Shown one piece after another: positions 23,680-32,905 of a DNA stretch of 37,356 nt. Position 1 is the first letter of the stretch. Every line of letters begins with the position of its first letter. The notes under the pieces are model-generated. The model had not been told where the DNA came from, searched no databases, and worked only from the letters and a program-made list of their open reading frames with translations. Source of the stretch: Elusimicrobiota bacterium (GTDB taxonomy: Bacteria; Elusimicrobiota; Elusimicrobia; UBA1565; UBA9628); NCBI GenBank assembly GCA_013044195.1, contig JABEUV010000016.1:1-37356 (forward strand). Direction: 5' to 3'. A program made the position numbers and the translations under genes.

Positions 23680-26600
23680 GATGCCGCGCCTCGCACCGTC
23701 TGTTTGAGCCGCCGGCGCAAGTAGAGCGCGGGAATGAGGTTGGTGCTGAGCAGCGCGCTCCAAATGATCCCGCCCAACGTGACGACGGCCAGCCCTTGCT
23801 CGGGGGCCGCACCCTGTCCGAAGCCGAGCGCCGTCGGAAACATCCCCAGCACGGCCGTCAGCGTCGTCAGCACGATGGGCCGGAAGCGGACATGTATGGC
23901 TTCGCGTACGGCCGCCTCGGGTTCCATACCGGAGAGCTCATTTCGATGGACGCGATAAAGGAGAACGATGCCGTGATTGAGGCCGATGCCGATGAGCGTC
24001 AAGAAGGCCACGAGGCCCGTGGCGTTGAGTCCCACGGTGCTCACGACCAGGGCGATGGCTCCTCCCGTGAAGGCAAGCGGCGTCAGCAGGAGCAGGAGTC
24101 CCGGGGCCAGCAGGCCGTCGAACTGTAGGATCATGATCCCGATCATCAGCGCGAACGCCGCCGCCGCAGCCGCGCCCAGGCCCAGGGCGGCGCGCTCAAG
24201 CTCCGGATAAAGGCCCCCGAAGGCGAAACGGTAGCCCGGCGGCAAGGCCACTTTCGAAAACTCGGCGCGAGCCGCGGAGATGGCGCTTCCCAATGGACCG
24301 GTCGGGATGGCGAGGATCTCGAGCGCGCGCGCTCCGCCGATATGAAGAAGCTGGTTGGGCGTGACCGCGAGGCTCAAGCGCGCCAATTGTCCGAGCGGCG
24401 TCCAGCCCGAGGTGCGGATGGGCAAGCGCCCGAGGTCGGCGAGAGATTTCTCGGGCGCGTCGGCCAGGCGAACGTAGAGGTCGAGCGGAACGTTTCCGTC
24501 GGGCACCCGCGCCGCGACCACTCCGTTGATCAGCGGCTCGACCTGGCGCTGCAAGTCGCCCGGAGTCAGGCCGTAGGCGGCTAGGGCGCCGGCGTTTGGT
24601 TCCAGCCGGATTTGGCTCACGGGATAGGCGTTGTTGTTGAAGATGGATGTCAGCGAGGGCACTTTACGCAGCGCCGCGGAGAAGTCCTCCGACAACCGGC
24701 GTAAAACGGAAATCCGGCTACCGAAGATATCAAGCACGAAAGGCTGCGGCAGGCCTGAAAGGCTCTCACCCACCCGCTCGAGAGTCGGCGTGCCTACGGC
24801 GGCCTGGACCCCCGTCATCCGGCCGGTCTCGAGCAGGCGCGCCCCGATTTGGTCGAGGCTGTTGAAGTTGACGTCGGGCTTGAGCGAGATCGTGATCTCT
24901 CCGGCGTAGGCCGGCTCCGTGTAGGCCGAGCTCGACGGTGAGCCCACGCGCGCTAAGACATGGTCGACGGCGGGATCCGCGCGCAGGCGCGAGGTGATGG
25001 CCGCGACGGCGGCTTGGGTGTCGGTCAGCGAGCTTCCGGGAGGCAACGTGAAGCTTTCAAGCAGAACGCCCTCGTTCGGCAAGGGTAGGAAGTTGACCGG
25101 AACGAGGGCCAGCGCGGCAAGGCTCGCGAAAAACAGGCCGATGCATGCGGCCAACGCCTTCCCCGGCCGGCGCAGGATCAACTCGAAGACCCGCTCGTTC
25201 ATGCGCCGCAGGCGCTCGAGAATCCGCGCGCCTGGAGCCGGCTTCGCGCCGTGCCTCGTTTTGATGAAGCCGAGGCTCAAGGGGATGAACGTCAAGGAGA
25301 CCAGCAGCGAGGCTAAAAGAGACAGCATCATCGCCAGAGCGAAGGGGATGAAGAAAAGCCCGGCGATGCCCCCGACGAAAAGAAGCGGCACGAAGACCGA
25401 GACGGTGGTCAGCGTTCCGGTGATGTCGGGGCCGGCGATATCCTTGACGCCCCGCGCGATGCCCGTCCAGTGCTCATCGCCCTGCTCCCAGCGGTGGTAG
25501 ATGCTCTCAAGAACGATGATCGCGTCGTCGGCCAGCAGCCCCACGGCGACCGTCAGCGCGCCCAACGTCATAAGATCGAGGCTTTGGCCCGCGGCGTAGA
25601 GAGCCGCCACACCCATGAGCAAGGACATCGGTATGCTCAGCCCCAGGATCAGCGTGTCCCAGCTTCCGCCCAAGGCCCAAATCAGTACGGTGATCGCGAG
25701 GACGCCGCCCGCGATGAGATTGGTTCCCAAGTCCTTGCCGACCGCGCCGACGAGGTGGCCCTGATTGTAGGTGCGCACCCAACGCACCCCCGGCGGAAGT
25801 GCTGGGAGGGTCTCGGCGAGCGCGGCCGCCACCGCGCGGGTGACGGGAACCGTCGAGGCGCCAGGCTGCTTGAAAACGGTCATCGCCAGCGCCGGCCGGC
25901 CGTCAAGCAAAACCGCGTTGAGCGTCGGCACGGCCGAACGCACGACGCGCGCGAGAGCGCGCAGCGGGATCGGGCCCTCGGGTCCGGCGACCGGGATCGC
26001 TTCGATCTGGGACGCCGTCACGGGGAGGCTGCGGACCTCGATGAAGACGTCCTGATGTCCCGCGCTCAGATAGCCTCCCGGGGTCAGGAGAACCTGCGCC
26101 TTAAGCGCCTCCACGAGGGACGTCACCGATATTTTATAGCGGTGCATCGCGGCCAAATCCGGCTGAACCCAGAGCGCCTCGTCGCCGGTGCCGTAAACGT
26201 CGACGAGCTGCACGCCGGGCAGGGCGCGCAGGGCCGGGACGACGTCGGCCAAGACGGAGCGCTGAGCCTGCGCCGGAGCAACGGCGACGGGCAGCTCCAG
26301 GGCGTAGTCCGCCACCTCGTTGATCGCGTTGCCCATGATCTGGGCCAACGGGTGAACCGAGGGGGGCAGATCGCCGCGCGCGAGGTTGATGGCTCCGTCG
26401 ACAGCCTGCAAGTCGAGCTGCGCGTCGCTTCCTTGCGCGAAGCGCACGTCGATCTCGACCGTGCCGTTGCCCATCGTCGAACGCACCGAGACCAGGCCCG
26501 GCAGCGACATGATCCGGCCTTCCAAGGGCCAGACGATCTGCGTTTCCAACTCGACGGCGGCGGCGCCGGGCTCATGGGCGACGACGCTGATCTGGGGGAA

Positions 26601-26738
26601 ATTGAAGCGCGGCAGTACCTCGACCGGGATGTTATGCCAGGCGTAGAGGCCGTAGGCGATGAGCGCCCCGTAAACCAGGACCCACAGCACGGGCCGCGTT
26701 AATATCTCGCGCAGGCCGGCCGGCTTCGGCTCAGGCAT
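23676..26738 (-). CDS. RND-family efflux permease
   Basis: About 1020 aa; IPVEVLPRFNFPQISVVAHEPGAAAVELETQIVWPLEGRIMSLPGL, GLLADDAIIVLESIYHRWEQG, LTLIGIGLNHGIVLLYRVHRN. Confidence 0.93.
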   Translation of the reverse strand: MPEPKPAGLREILTRPVLWVLVYGALIAYGLYAWHNIPVEVLPRFNFPQISVVAHEPGAAAVELETQIVWPLEGRIMSLPGLVSVRSTMGNGTVEIDVRFAQGSDAQLDLQAVDGAINLARGDLPPSVHPLAQIMGNAINEVADYALELPVAVAPAQAQRSVLADVVPALRALPGVQLVDVYGTGDEALWVQPDLAAMHRYKISVTSLVEALKAQVLLTPGGYLSAGHQDVFIEVRSLPVTASQIEAIPVAGPEGPIPLRALARVVRSAVPTLNAVLLDGRPALAMTVFKQPGASTVPVTRAVAAALAETLPALPPGVRWVRTYNQGHLVGAVGKDLGTNLIAGGVLAITVLIWALGGSWDTLILGLSIPMSLLMGVAALYAAGQSLDLMTLGALTVAVGLLADDAIIVLESIYHRWEQGDEHWTGIARGVKDIAGPDITGTLTTVSVFVPLLFVGGIAGLFFIPFALAMMLSLLASLLVSLTFIPLSLGFIKTRHGAKPAPGARILERLRRMNERVFELILRRPGKALAACIGLFFASLAALALVPVNFLPLPNEGVLLESFTLPPGSSLTDTQAAVAAITSRLRADPAVDHVLARVGSPSSSAYTEPAYAGEITISLKPDVNFNSLDQIGARLLETGRMTGVQAAVGTPTLERVGESLSGLPQPFVLDIFGSRISVLRRLSEDFSAALRKVPSLTSIFNNNAYPVSQIRLEPNAGALAAYGLTPGDLQRQVEPLINGVVAARVPDGNVPLDLYVRLADAPEKSLADLGRLPIRTSGWTPLGQLARLSLAVTPNQLLHIGGARALEILAIPTGPLGSAISAARAEFSKVALPPGYRFAFGGLYPELERAALGLGAAAAAAFALMIGIMILQFDGLLAPGLLLLLTPLAFTGGAIALVVSTVGLNATGLVAFLTLIGIGLNHGIVLLYRVHRNELSGMEPEAAVREAIHVRFRPIVLTTLTAVLGMFPTALGFGQGAAPEQGLAVVTLGGIIWSALLSTNLIPALYLRRRLKQTVRGAAS

Positions 26739-27397
26739 CAGTTCGGAGCCTGATAGCTTTGGGCGACGTTGCGGTGGAATCGTAGGTAGGCATCGGCGAC
26801 CACGATCCGCGTTCCAGGCTTGAGCCCGCGCTCGATGAAGGTCTGCCAGCCGCGCGTCGGCCCGAGTTCAACCTCCTGGGGCACATCGCCCGCGGGCGTG
26901 CGCGCAAGAACCCACCAGCGCCCGCCATCGAGGATCAGGGCGCGTGTAGGGACTGAGACCAGCGTCTCAACGGGTCCGATCAGCGTGACCGTGCCGAACA
27001 TTCCATTCGCCCAGTCCGGTCGCGGGGACGCCGCGAGCAGGGCCACGGACTCTCCGCCGTCGGCTCTCAAGAGGCCGAACTTCGCGCAGACCTTGACCGG
27101 CACCGTTCGACCTGAACTCGCGGGCACGAAGGTCCCGCTCATTCCCGCCCGGATGGCATTCACATCGGCGCCGTAAAAGGCGGCCTTGAGCCAAAGCCGG
27201 TCGGAGGCCGGGCAGCTTGAGGGGCGGGCGTTTCCCCATGCGACCGGCGGCTCGACCTGCGCGTAGACCGGGTAGCGAGTACTGACCGTGCTGGCGATGA
27301 CCGTTACGACGTCGGGGTCCGGCGCAGGACTCGCCGCAAGGGCCGCCGTGCCCACGAGTTGAAACGTCAGCATCACACCCAATAATCGCGGAAGCAT
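26738..27397 (-). CDS. Short RND membrane-fusion (adaptor) protein
   Basis: Signal peptide; beta-barrel-like LWLKAAFYGADVNAIRAGMSGTFVPASSGRTVPVKV and SVPTRALILDGGRWWVLARTPAGDVPQEVELGPTRGWQTFIERGLKPGTRIVVADAY. Confidence 0.75.
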   Translation of the reverse strand: MLPRLLGVMLTFQLVGTAALAASPAPDPDVVTVIASTVSTRYPVYAQVEPPVAWGNARPSSCPASDRLWLKAAFYGADVNAIRAGMSGTFVPASSGRTVPVKVCAKFGLLRADGGESVALLAASPRPDWANGMFGTVTLIGPVETLVSVPTRALILDGGRWWVLARTPAGDVPQEVELGPTRGWQTFIERGLKPGTRIVVADAYLRFHRNVAQSYQAPN

Positions 27398-27433
27398 GAG
27401 CCAATTAAATGATTTTTGCAGTGTGAAACACGG

Positions 27434-27874
27434 CTACTCTTCCTCGACGAACTTCCCGGCCTCGTCGAAGGTCGCCTCTCGGCGCTTGCGCCCGCGGCCA
27501 AACGTCAGCTCATAGGTGACCTTCCCGTCCGCCTTGGTCTGCTTCTCTGCGCGGGTTGCCTTTGCCTTCGGGTAGCGCGCGGAAAACGCCGACAGGACTT
27601 GCGCGGATACGCTCGCCAGCGTGAGGGTTTCCTCGGTTTGGAGGATCGCGCCGTCCGGCGCGACGTCGAGCTCCAAGCGCGTCTTTCGGAATTTGAGCTT
27701 TACCTCATATTGCTCCTTCCCATGTTCCTTTTCGGCCGTGCAGGAGGCAATGCGGGCACCGGGATGTGCTTTTCCTACGGCGTCAATGACGGGGAGCGGA
27801 CAAGGCGCCTTGGCGTAGGCGCCGGAAGCGGCGGCAAGCAGGACTGCGGCGACAACGGATGTGCGGTCAGACAT
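27434..27874 (-). CDS. Small secreted PepSY-like protein
   Basis: Signal-like MSDRTSVVAAVLLAAASGAYA; EQYEVKLKFRKTRLELDVAPDGAILQTEE and KVTYELTFGRGRKRREATFDEAGKFVEEE resemble tandem PepSY-like units. Confidence 0.55.
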   Translation of the reverse strand: MSDRTSVVAAVLLAAASGAYAKAPCPLPVIDAVGKAHPGARIASCTAEKEHGKEQYEVKLKFRKTRLELDVAPDGAILQTEETLTLASVSAQVLSAFSARYPKAKATRAEKQTKADGKVTYELTFGRGRKRREATFDEAGKFVEEE

Positions 27875-27935
27875 TGCAGTTATCTCCCGGCCCGCGGCCA
27901 TGAAGGAAACCGAGGGCCCTTCATCTTGCATACGC

Positions 27936-28194
27936 TCAAGAGCGACTTGTTTGAAGCATAGCACGTTGGCCTTGCCGCAACATGACCGGAACATTACAGC
28001 CCTTGCGTCCGTCGGGCCGCCGCACCGCGCCCAAAATCACGGTCCCGCCCATCACCACGGGCACGTCCGGCGCCCGCGCCAGCCGGACGCCCAGCTTCTT
28101 GAACCGACCGATCAACGCCAGGTGCTCGAACGCGTTGGTCAGCTGGGGGGGAGGTCCACACGCTGGGTTTCCCGGTCGAATTCTTCTTCGCCAT
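27936..28194 (-). pseudogene. Possible frameshifted small gene
   Basis: ATG 28194 reads MAKKNSTGKPSVWTSP up to a 7-G run (28145-28151); the shifted frame continues QLTNAFEHLALIGRFKKLGVRLARAPDVPVVMGGTVILGAVRRPDGRKGCNVPVMLRQG to stop at 27936. Confidence 0.4.
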
Positions 28195-28197
28195 GTT

Positions 28198-28551
28198 CTA
28201 CGGCCCGACGCGCTTGAGGCCGCTCAGGCTGTAATCGGCGCCCATTCCCTCCTTGTCCGAGGCGGCCTTTAGAGCGGCCTGGAGCTTCGCCGTCTTCACC
28301 GAGAAGCCCTTCTTGACCCTGAAGCTCACCGTCGACTTTTCCCGCGAGACGACGACGCGTTCGATCCCCGGGAACGTCTTGAGCGTCTTCTCGACTTCGG
28401 GCGGACACGCCGCGCACACGAGAGCCGCCGCCTTCGCCGAATAGGAGCCCGCTTTGAGAATTGCTTTCGCGCCTTTGCCCGCCGCGTTCGCGGCAAAGTC
28501 GGGCGTCGCCGCCAAGGCGGCCAGGACCAGCGCCAGCATCGCTATCTTCAT
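28198..28551 (-). CDS. Secreted heavy-metal-associated (HMA/MerP-like) protein
   Basis: Signal peptide; YSAKAAALVCAACPPEVEKTLKTFPGIERVVVSREKSTVSFRVKKGFSVKTAKLQAAL with a CAAC motif. Confidence 0.75.
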   Translation of the reverse strand: MKIAMLALVLAALAATPDFAANAAGKGAKAILKAGSYSAKAAALVCAACPPEVEKTLKTFPGIERVVVSREKSTVSFRVKKGFSVKTAKLQAALKAASDKEGMGADYSLSGLKRVGP

Positions 28552-28565
28552 TTTTTATTTCTCCA

Positions 28566-31500
28566 TTAGTGCGACTGACGTTCCGGGATCGGCAGCGTCG
28601 CGACATCGACCGTCCCAAGCTTCATCTCATAGCGCCACTTCCACAACAGGAAGATCGGCGGGTAGACGAGGAGTTCCATGATGAAGCTTGTCGCCAACCC
28701 TCCGATCATGGGTGCTGCGATGCGCTTCATGAGGTCCGCGCCCGTGCCCAACGACCACATGATCGGAACCAGGCCCAAGAAGGCGCAGGCGACCGTCATC
28801 AGCTTGGGGCGCACGCGCTTGACCGCGCCGTGGATGATCGCCTCCTCCAGATCGGCGAACGTCCGCATTCTTCCTTGGCGAACCATGTCGTAATAGGCCA
28901 TGTCCAGATAGAGCAGCATGAAGACGCCCGTCTCCGCGTCCAGGCCCATCAGCGCGATCATGCCGACCCAGACCGCGATCGACACGTTGTAGCCGAGCGC
29001 GAACAGAAACCAAACCGCTCCCACCAGCGAGAACGGCACGGCAAGCATGATAATGCCGGTCTTCGCCCAGGATTTCGTGTTCAGGTGCAGCAGGAATAGG
29101 ATGATGAACACCGTCAGAGGCAGGACCACCTTGAGGCGCTTGCGTACGCGCGCCATGTTCTCATACTGCCCGCTCCACTGCAACGAGTAGCCCGTCGGCA
29201 GAGTCAACCCCGCGGCGACGCGCTTCTTGGCTTCCTCGACATAGCTCCCGATGTCGCGGCCGGCCACGTCCACGTAAACGTAGCCCGCGAGCATCCCGTT
29301 CTCGTCGCGAATCATCGCCGGGCCCGTGCGCAGGCGGATGTCGGCGAGCTCGGCCAGCGGAATCTGGGCGCCGTTCGGCGTGGGTACCAGCACGCGCCGG
29401 AGCGCCGGCAGGTTGTCGCGCAGTTCGCGGGCGTAGCGCACGTTGACGGAGTAGCGTTCGCGCCCCTCGACGGTCGTCGTGACCGTCTCGCCGCCGATGG
29501 CCGACGAGATGACGTCCTCGGCCTCTTTGATCGTCAAGCCGTAGCGCGCCAGACGCTCGCGCTTGAGGTCGAAGTCGACGAAGTAGCCGCCGGCGGTGCG
29601 CTCGGCGAAGACGCTTCGCGTTCCGGGCACGGGACGCAGGATGGACTCCAGGTCGGCGCCGATGCGCTGAATCTCGGCCAGGTCGTCGCCGTAGACCTTG
29701 ATGCCGATCGGCGTCCGCACACCGGTGGTCAGCATGTCGATGCGCGCCTTGATGGGCATGGTCCAGGCGTTGCTGGTGCCGGGGATGAGAAGGTCCGCGT
29801 TCATCTCGGCCGTGAGCTCGTCCCAACTAATGCGGTCGTCCCAGATATGGCGCAGCGGCTTCTGAAAGAACTCCGGCAGGCTTGAATACCAGCGCGGCTT
29901 GCGCCGCCACTGCTCGCGCGGCTTCAGGATGATCGTCGTCTCCATCATGGACAGCGGCGCTGGATCAGTGGAGGTTTCGGCCCGGCCGGCCTTGCCGAAC
30001 ACCGACTCGACCTCGGGAAACGACTTCAGGATCGAGTCCTGGGTCTGCAGCAGCTTCTGAGCCTGCGCGACCGAGATGCCGGGCAAGGTCGAGGGCATGT
30101 AGAGGATCGAGCCCTCGTTGAGCGGGGGCATGAACTCCGAGCCCAGGTGCAGGTAGACGGGAATCGTCGACAACACGAGGAGTGCCGCCGCGGCGAGGAC
30201 CTTCCAGGGACGGCGCAGGACCCAGCGGCAGGCCGGCTCGTAATACTTGAACAGCACACGACTGACGGGATGCTTCTCCTCGGGATAGTAGGTCCCGACC
30301 GCCATCCGGCTGGCCAGCCGTGCCAGCCACGCGGGCTTGAACGTGAAGTCGTTCATGCGGCTGAACATCATGCGCACGGCCGGGTCGAAGGTGACGGCCA
30401 GAATCGCGGCGATGGCCATGGCCAGGTTCTTCGTGTAGGCCAGCGGTTTGAAGAGCCGGCCCTCCTGGTCCATCAGCGTGAAGATCGGCAGGAAAGCGGC
30501 CGCGATCACCAGCAGCGAGAAGAACACCGCCGGCCCCACCTCCTGGAGCGCTTTCAGGCGCACCTCGTGGAAGTCGCCCTGGCGGCCGCCTTCGATCCAG
30601 AGCTGCAGTTTTTTATACGCGTTCTCGACCTCGACAACGGCGCCGTCCACCAGTATGCCGATGGAGATGGCGATACCCGACAACGACATGATGTTCGCCG
30701 TCAGGCCCATGAAATACATCGGTATGAAGATCAGGACGACGGACACGGGGATGGTCACGATCGGAATGAGCGCCGACGGGACGTGCCACAAGAAGATCAG
30801 TATGACGACGCTCACGATCGCGAGCTCAAGCGCCAGTTCCTCCTTAAGCGTGCCGATCGCATCCTTGATCAGCACGGAGCGGTCGTAGGTCGTGACCACC
30901 TTGACGCCCGGCGGCAGCGACGGCTTCAGTTCCGCGAGCTTGGCCTTCACGCGCGCGATGACGTTGAGGGCGTTCTCGCCGTAGCGCATGATCACGATGC
31001 CGCCCACCGCGCCCCCATCGCCGTCCAGGTCGGCGATGCCCCGCCGGATATCGGGACCCAGCTCGACGCGTCCGAGGGACTTGATGAGGACCGGCGTCCC
31101 GGACTTGTCCCGGCCCACGACGATGTTCGCGATGTCCGCCGCGGACTTCGCGTAGCCGCGGCCGCGGACCATGTACTCCTTGCCGGAGAACTCGACAAGG
31201 CGCCCGCCGACGTCGTTGTTGCCGTCGCGGACGGCCTCGATGACGGTCCCGATCGGGATATTGTAGGCGGCGAGTGCCGCCGGATCGAGGTTGACCTGGT
31301 ACTGCTTTTGATAGCCGCCGATTGAGGCGACCTCGGCCACTCCCGGGACAGATTGCAGGGAGTAGCGCAGGTGCCAGTCCTGGAAGCCGCGCAGTTCGGA
31401 CAAGCCGAGCCTGCCCGTCTTGTCGACGAGCGCGTATTCGTAGACCCAGCCCACGCCGGAAGCGTCGGGGCCCAACTCGGTCTTTACGCCCGCGGGAAGC

Positions 31501-31856
31501 TGGGGGAGTATCTTGCTCATGTACTCGAGCGTGCGCGAGCGAGCCCAATAGACGTCGGTGCCGTCCTTGAAGACGACGTAGACGTAAGAGTAGCCGAAGT
31601 CGGAGAAGCCGCGGATCGCCTTGACGCCCGGAGCGCCCAGCATCGCGCTCACGATCGGGTAGGTGACCTGGTCCTCGATGACGTCGGGCGGGCGGTCCCA
31701 GCGCGAGTAGATGATGACCTGCGTGTCGGACAGGTCCGGCAGCGCGTCGAGACGCGAGTTCTTCATGCAGTCGTACGCGCCGGCCAGGGCCGCGACGGTG
31801 AGCAGGACGACGGTGAACTTGTTGCGCGCCGACCAGGCGATGATTTTTTCGATCAT
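28566..31856 (-). CDS. cusA: Heavy-metal efflux RND permease, CusA-like
   Basis: MIEKIIAWSARNKFTVVLLTVAALAGAYDCMKNSRLDALPDLSDTQVIIYSRWDRPPDVIEDQVTYPI, SEFMPPLNEGSILYMPSTLPGIS, TSTDPAPLSMMETTIILKPREQWR, RIDMLTTGVRTPIGIKVYG; Met positions associated with CusA metal relay appear kept. Confidence 0.95.
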   Translation of the reverse strand: MIEKIIAWSARNKFTVVLLTVAALAGAYDCMKNSRLDALPDLSDTQVIIYSRWDRPPDVIEDQVTYPIVSAMLGAPGVKAIRGFSDFGYSYVYVVFKDGTDVYWARSRTLEYMSKILPQLPAGVKTELGPDASGVGWVYEYALVDKTGRLGLSELRGFQDWHLRYSLQSVPGVAEVASIGGYQKQYQVNLDPAALAAYNIPIGTVIEAVRDGNNDVGGRLVEFSGKEYMVRGRGYAKSAADIANIVVGRDKSGTPVLIKSLGRVELGPDIRRGIADLDGDGGAVGGIVIMRYGENALNVIARVKAKLAELKPSLPPGVKVVTTYDRSVLIKDAIGTLKEELALELAIVSVVILIFLWHVPSALIPIVTIPVSVVLIFIPMYFMGLTANIMSLSGIAISIGILVDGAVVEVENAYKKLQLWIEGGRQGDFHEVRLKALQEVGPAVFFSLLVIAAAFLPIFTLMDQEGRLFKPLAYTKNLAMAIAAILAVTFDPAVRMMFSRMNDFTFKPAWLARLASRMAVGTYYPEEKHPVSRVLFKYYEPACRWVLRRPWKVLAAAALLVLSTIPVYLHLGSEFMPPLNEGSILYMPSTLPGISVAQAQKLLQTQDSILKSFPEVESVFGKAGRAETSTDPAPLSMMETTIILKPREQWRRKPRWYSSLPEFFQKPLRHIWDDRISWDELTAEMNADLLIPGTSNAWTMPIKARIDMLTTGVRTPIGIKVYGDDLAEIQRIGADLESILRPVPGTRSVFAERTAGGYFVDFDLKRERLARYGLTIKEAEDVISSAIGGETVTTTVEGRERYSVNVRYARELRDNLPALRRVLVPTPNGAQIPLAELADIRLRTGPAMIRDENGMLAGYVYVDVAGRDIGSYVEEAKKRVAAGLTLPTGYSLQWSGQYENMARVRKRLKVVLPLTVFIILFLLHLNTKSWAKTGIIMLAVPFSLVGAVWFLFALGYNVSIAVWVGMIALMGLDAETGVFMLLYLDMAYYDMVRQGRMRTFADLEEAIIHGAVKRVRPKLMTVACAFLGLVPIMWSLGTGADLMKRIAAPMIGGLATSFIMELLVYPPIFLLWKWRYEMKLGTVDVATLPIPERQSH

Positions 31857-32905
31857 GGGGCGCTCTGGAGCGCGGATTCCGAGTCTACGAGGAAATTGGC
31901 CGACGTCACGACTTTTTCTCCCGGCTTCAAACCGGCGAGGACCTCGTAGTAGCCGTCGGCCTCCAGGCCGACCCTCACTTCGCGCGGCTCCACGAGGCCG
32001 CCGCCCGCGTCGACGTAAGCGAGCTGCCGCGTCCCCGTGTCCAGCAGGGCGCTTTCAGGCAGCGCCAGCTTGCGTCCGATGCCGGCGCGGATCGTGGCGT
32101 CGACGTATGTCTCGAGCTTGAGCAAGCCCTCGGGGTCGGGGACCTCGATGCGGACTTTCAGCGTCCGCGTCTGGGAAGAAAGAATGGGGTCGAGAGCCTT
32201 GACGACGCCGTGCAGACGCAGGCCCGGGGAGGCCGGGCTCGTGATCTCGACGGTCTGGCCGGGCTTGACGAGCGGGATCTCGTATTCGTAGACCTGGGCA
32301 TAGACCCACACCGAGCCCCCGGGAACGCCGAACAGCAAGTTCGTCGGCGGCTGCGTCGACGCGGCGACGGCGGAGAGCTGCTCTTCGGAGAGGCCGAGTT
32401 GTCTCAACCGCAACTGAGAGGCACGCACCAGCGCGTCGGCGCGCAGGCGCGAGTCCGGGTAGGGGCTGTGCTTGACGGCGTCGCGGGCCTGGGCCGACTC
32501 ACGGTACTCGGCGATCGCCTGGTAGAGTTCGGGATCGTAGGCCACGCTCCCGCTGGCCCGCACAATCGCCGCGAGATCGCGAAATTCGACCGGCTCGGAC
32601 TTCATGCCGATCAGCCGCTTCTTCTCCGGAGACAGGACGACGTTGCCCTGCCCCGACACCGCGCTCGCGGGCCCTTTCTCGGCGTAGACGGGGACGTAGT
32701 CCATGCCCATGCCGTCCTTCATCGGCACGGGCGAGGTGACCGCCGGATCCATCGGGCTACGGTAAAACAGCGGCTTGCCTTCGGCCGCCGGGGCGACCGC
32801 GTCCTGCGACGCTCTCGAACGCGCGTCGAGAACGGCGCGCAGCGCCAAGCCGCCGGCCGTCAGAAGGGCGATGATCGCGATGAGGACCGACGCGGTTCGT
32901 TTCAT
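31853..32905 (-). CDS. cusB: Heavy-metal efflux adaptor, CusB-like
   Basis: LFYRSPMDPAVTSPVPMKDGMGMDYVPVYAEKG is characteristic of CusB; coupled to cusA-like gene. Confidence 0.92.
   Translation of the reverse strand: MKRTASVLIAIIALLTAGGLALRAVLDARSRASQDAVAPAAEGKPLFYRSPMDPAVTSPVPMKDGMGMDYVPVYAEKGPASAVSGQGNVVLSPEKKRLIGMKSEPVEFRDLAAIVRASGSVAYDPELYQAIAEYRESAQARDAVKHSPYPDSRLRADALVRASQLRLRQLGLSEEQLSAVAASTQPPTNLLFGVPGGSVWVYAQVYEYEIPLVKPGQTVEITSPASPGLRLHGVVKALDPILSSQTRTLKVRIEVPDPEGLLKLETYVDATIRAGIGRKLALPESALLDTGTRQLAYVDAGGGLVEPREVRVGLEADGYYEVLAGLKPGEKVVTSANFLVDSESALQSAP

Noticed and set aside
25470-26702. 410-aa + strand ORF opposite the RND permease
   Set aside because: Shadow ORF; permease frame is strongly supported.
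30147-31325. 392-aa + strand ORF opposite the CusA-like gene
   Set aside because: His/Asp/Arg-rich antisense artefact of cusA codons.
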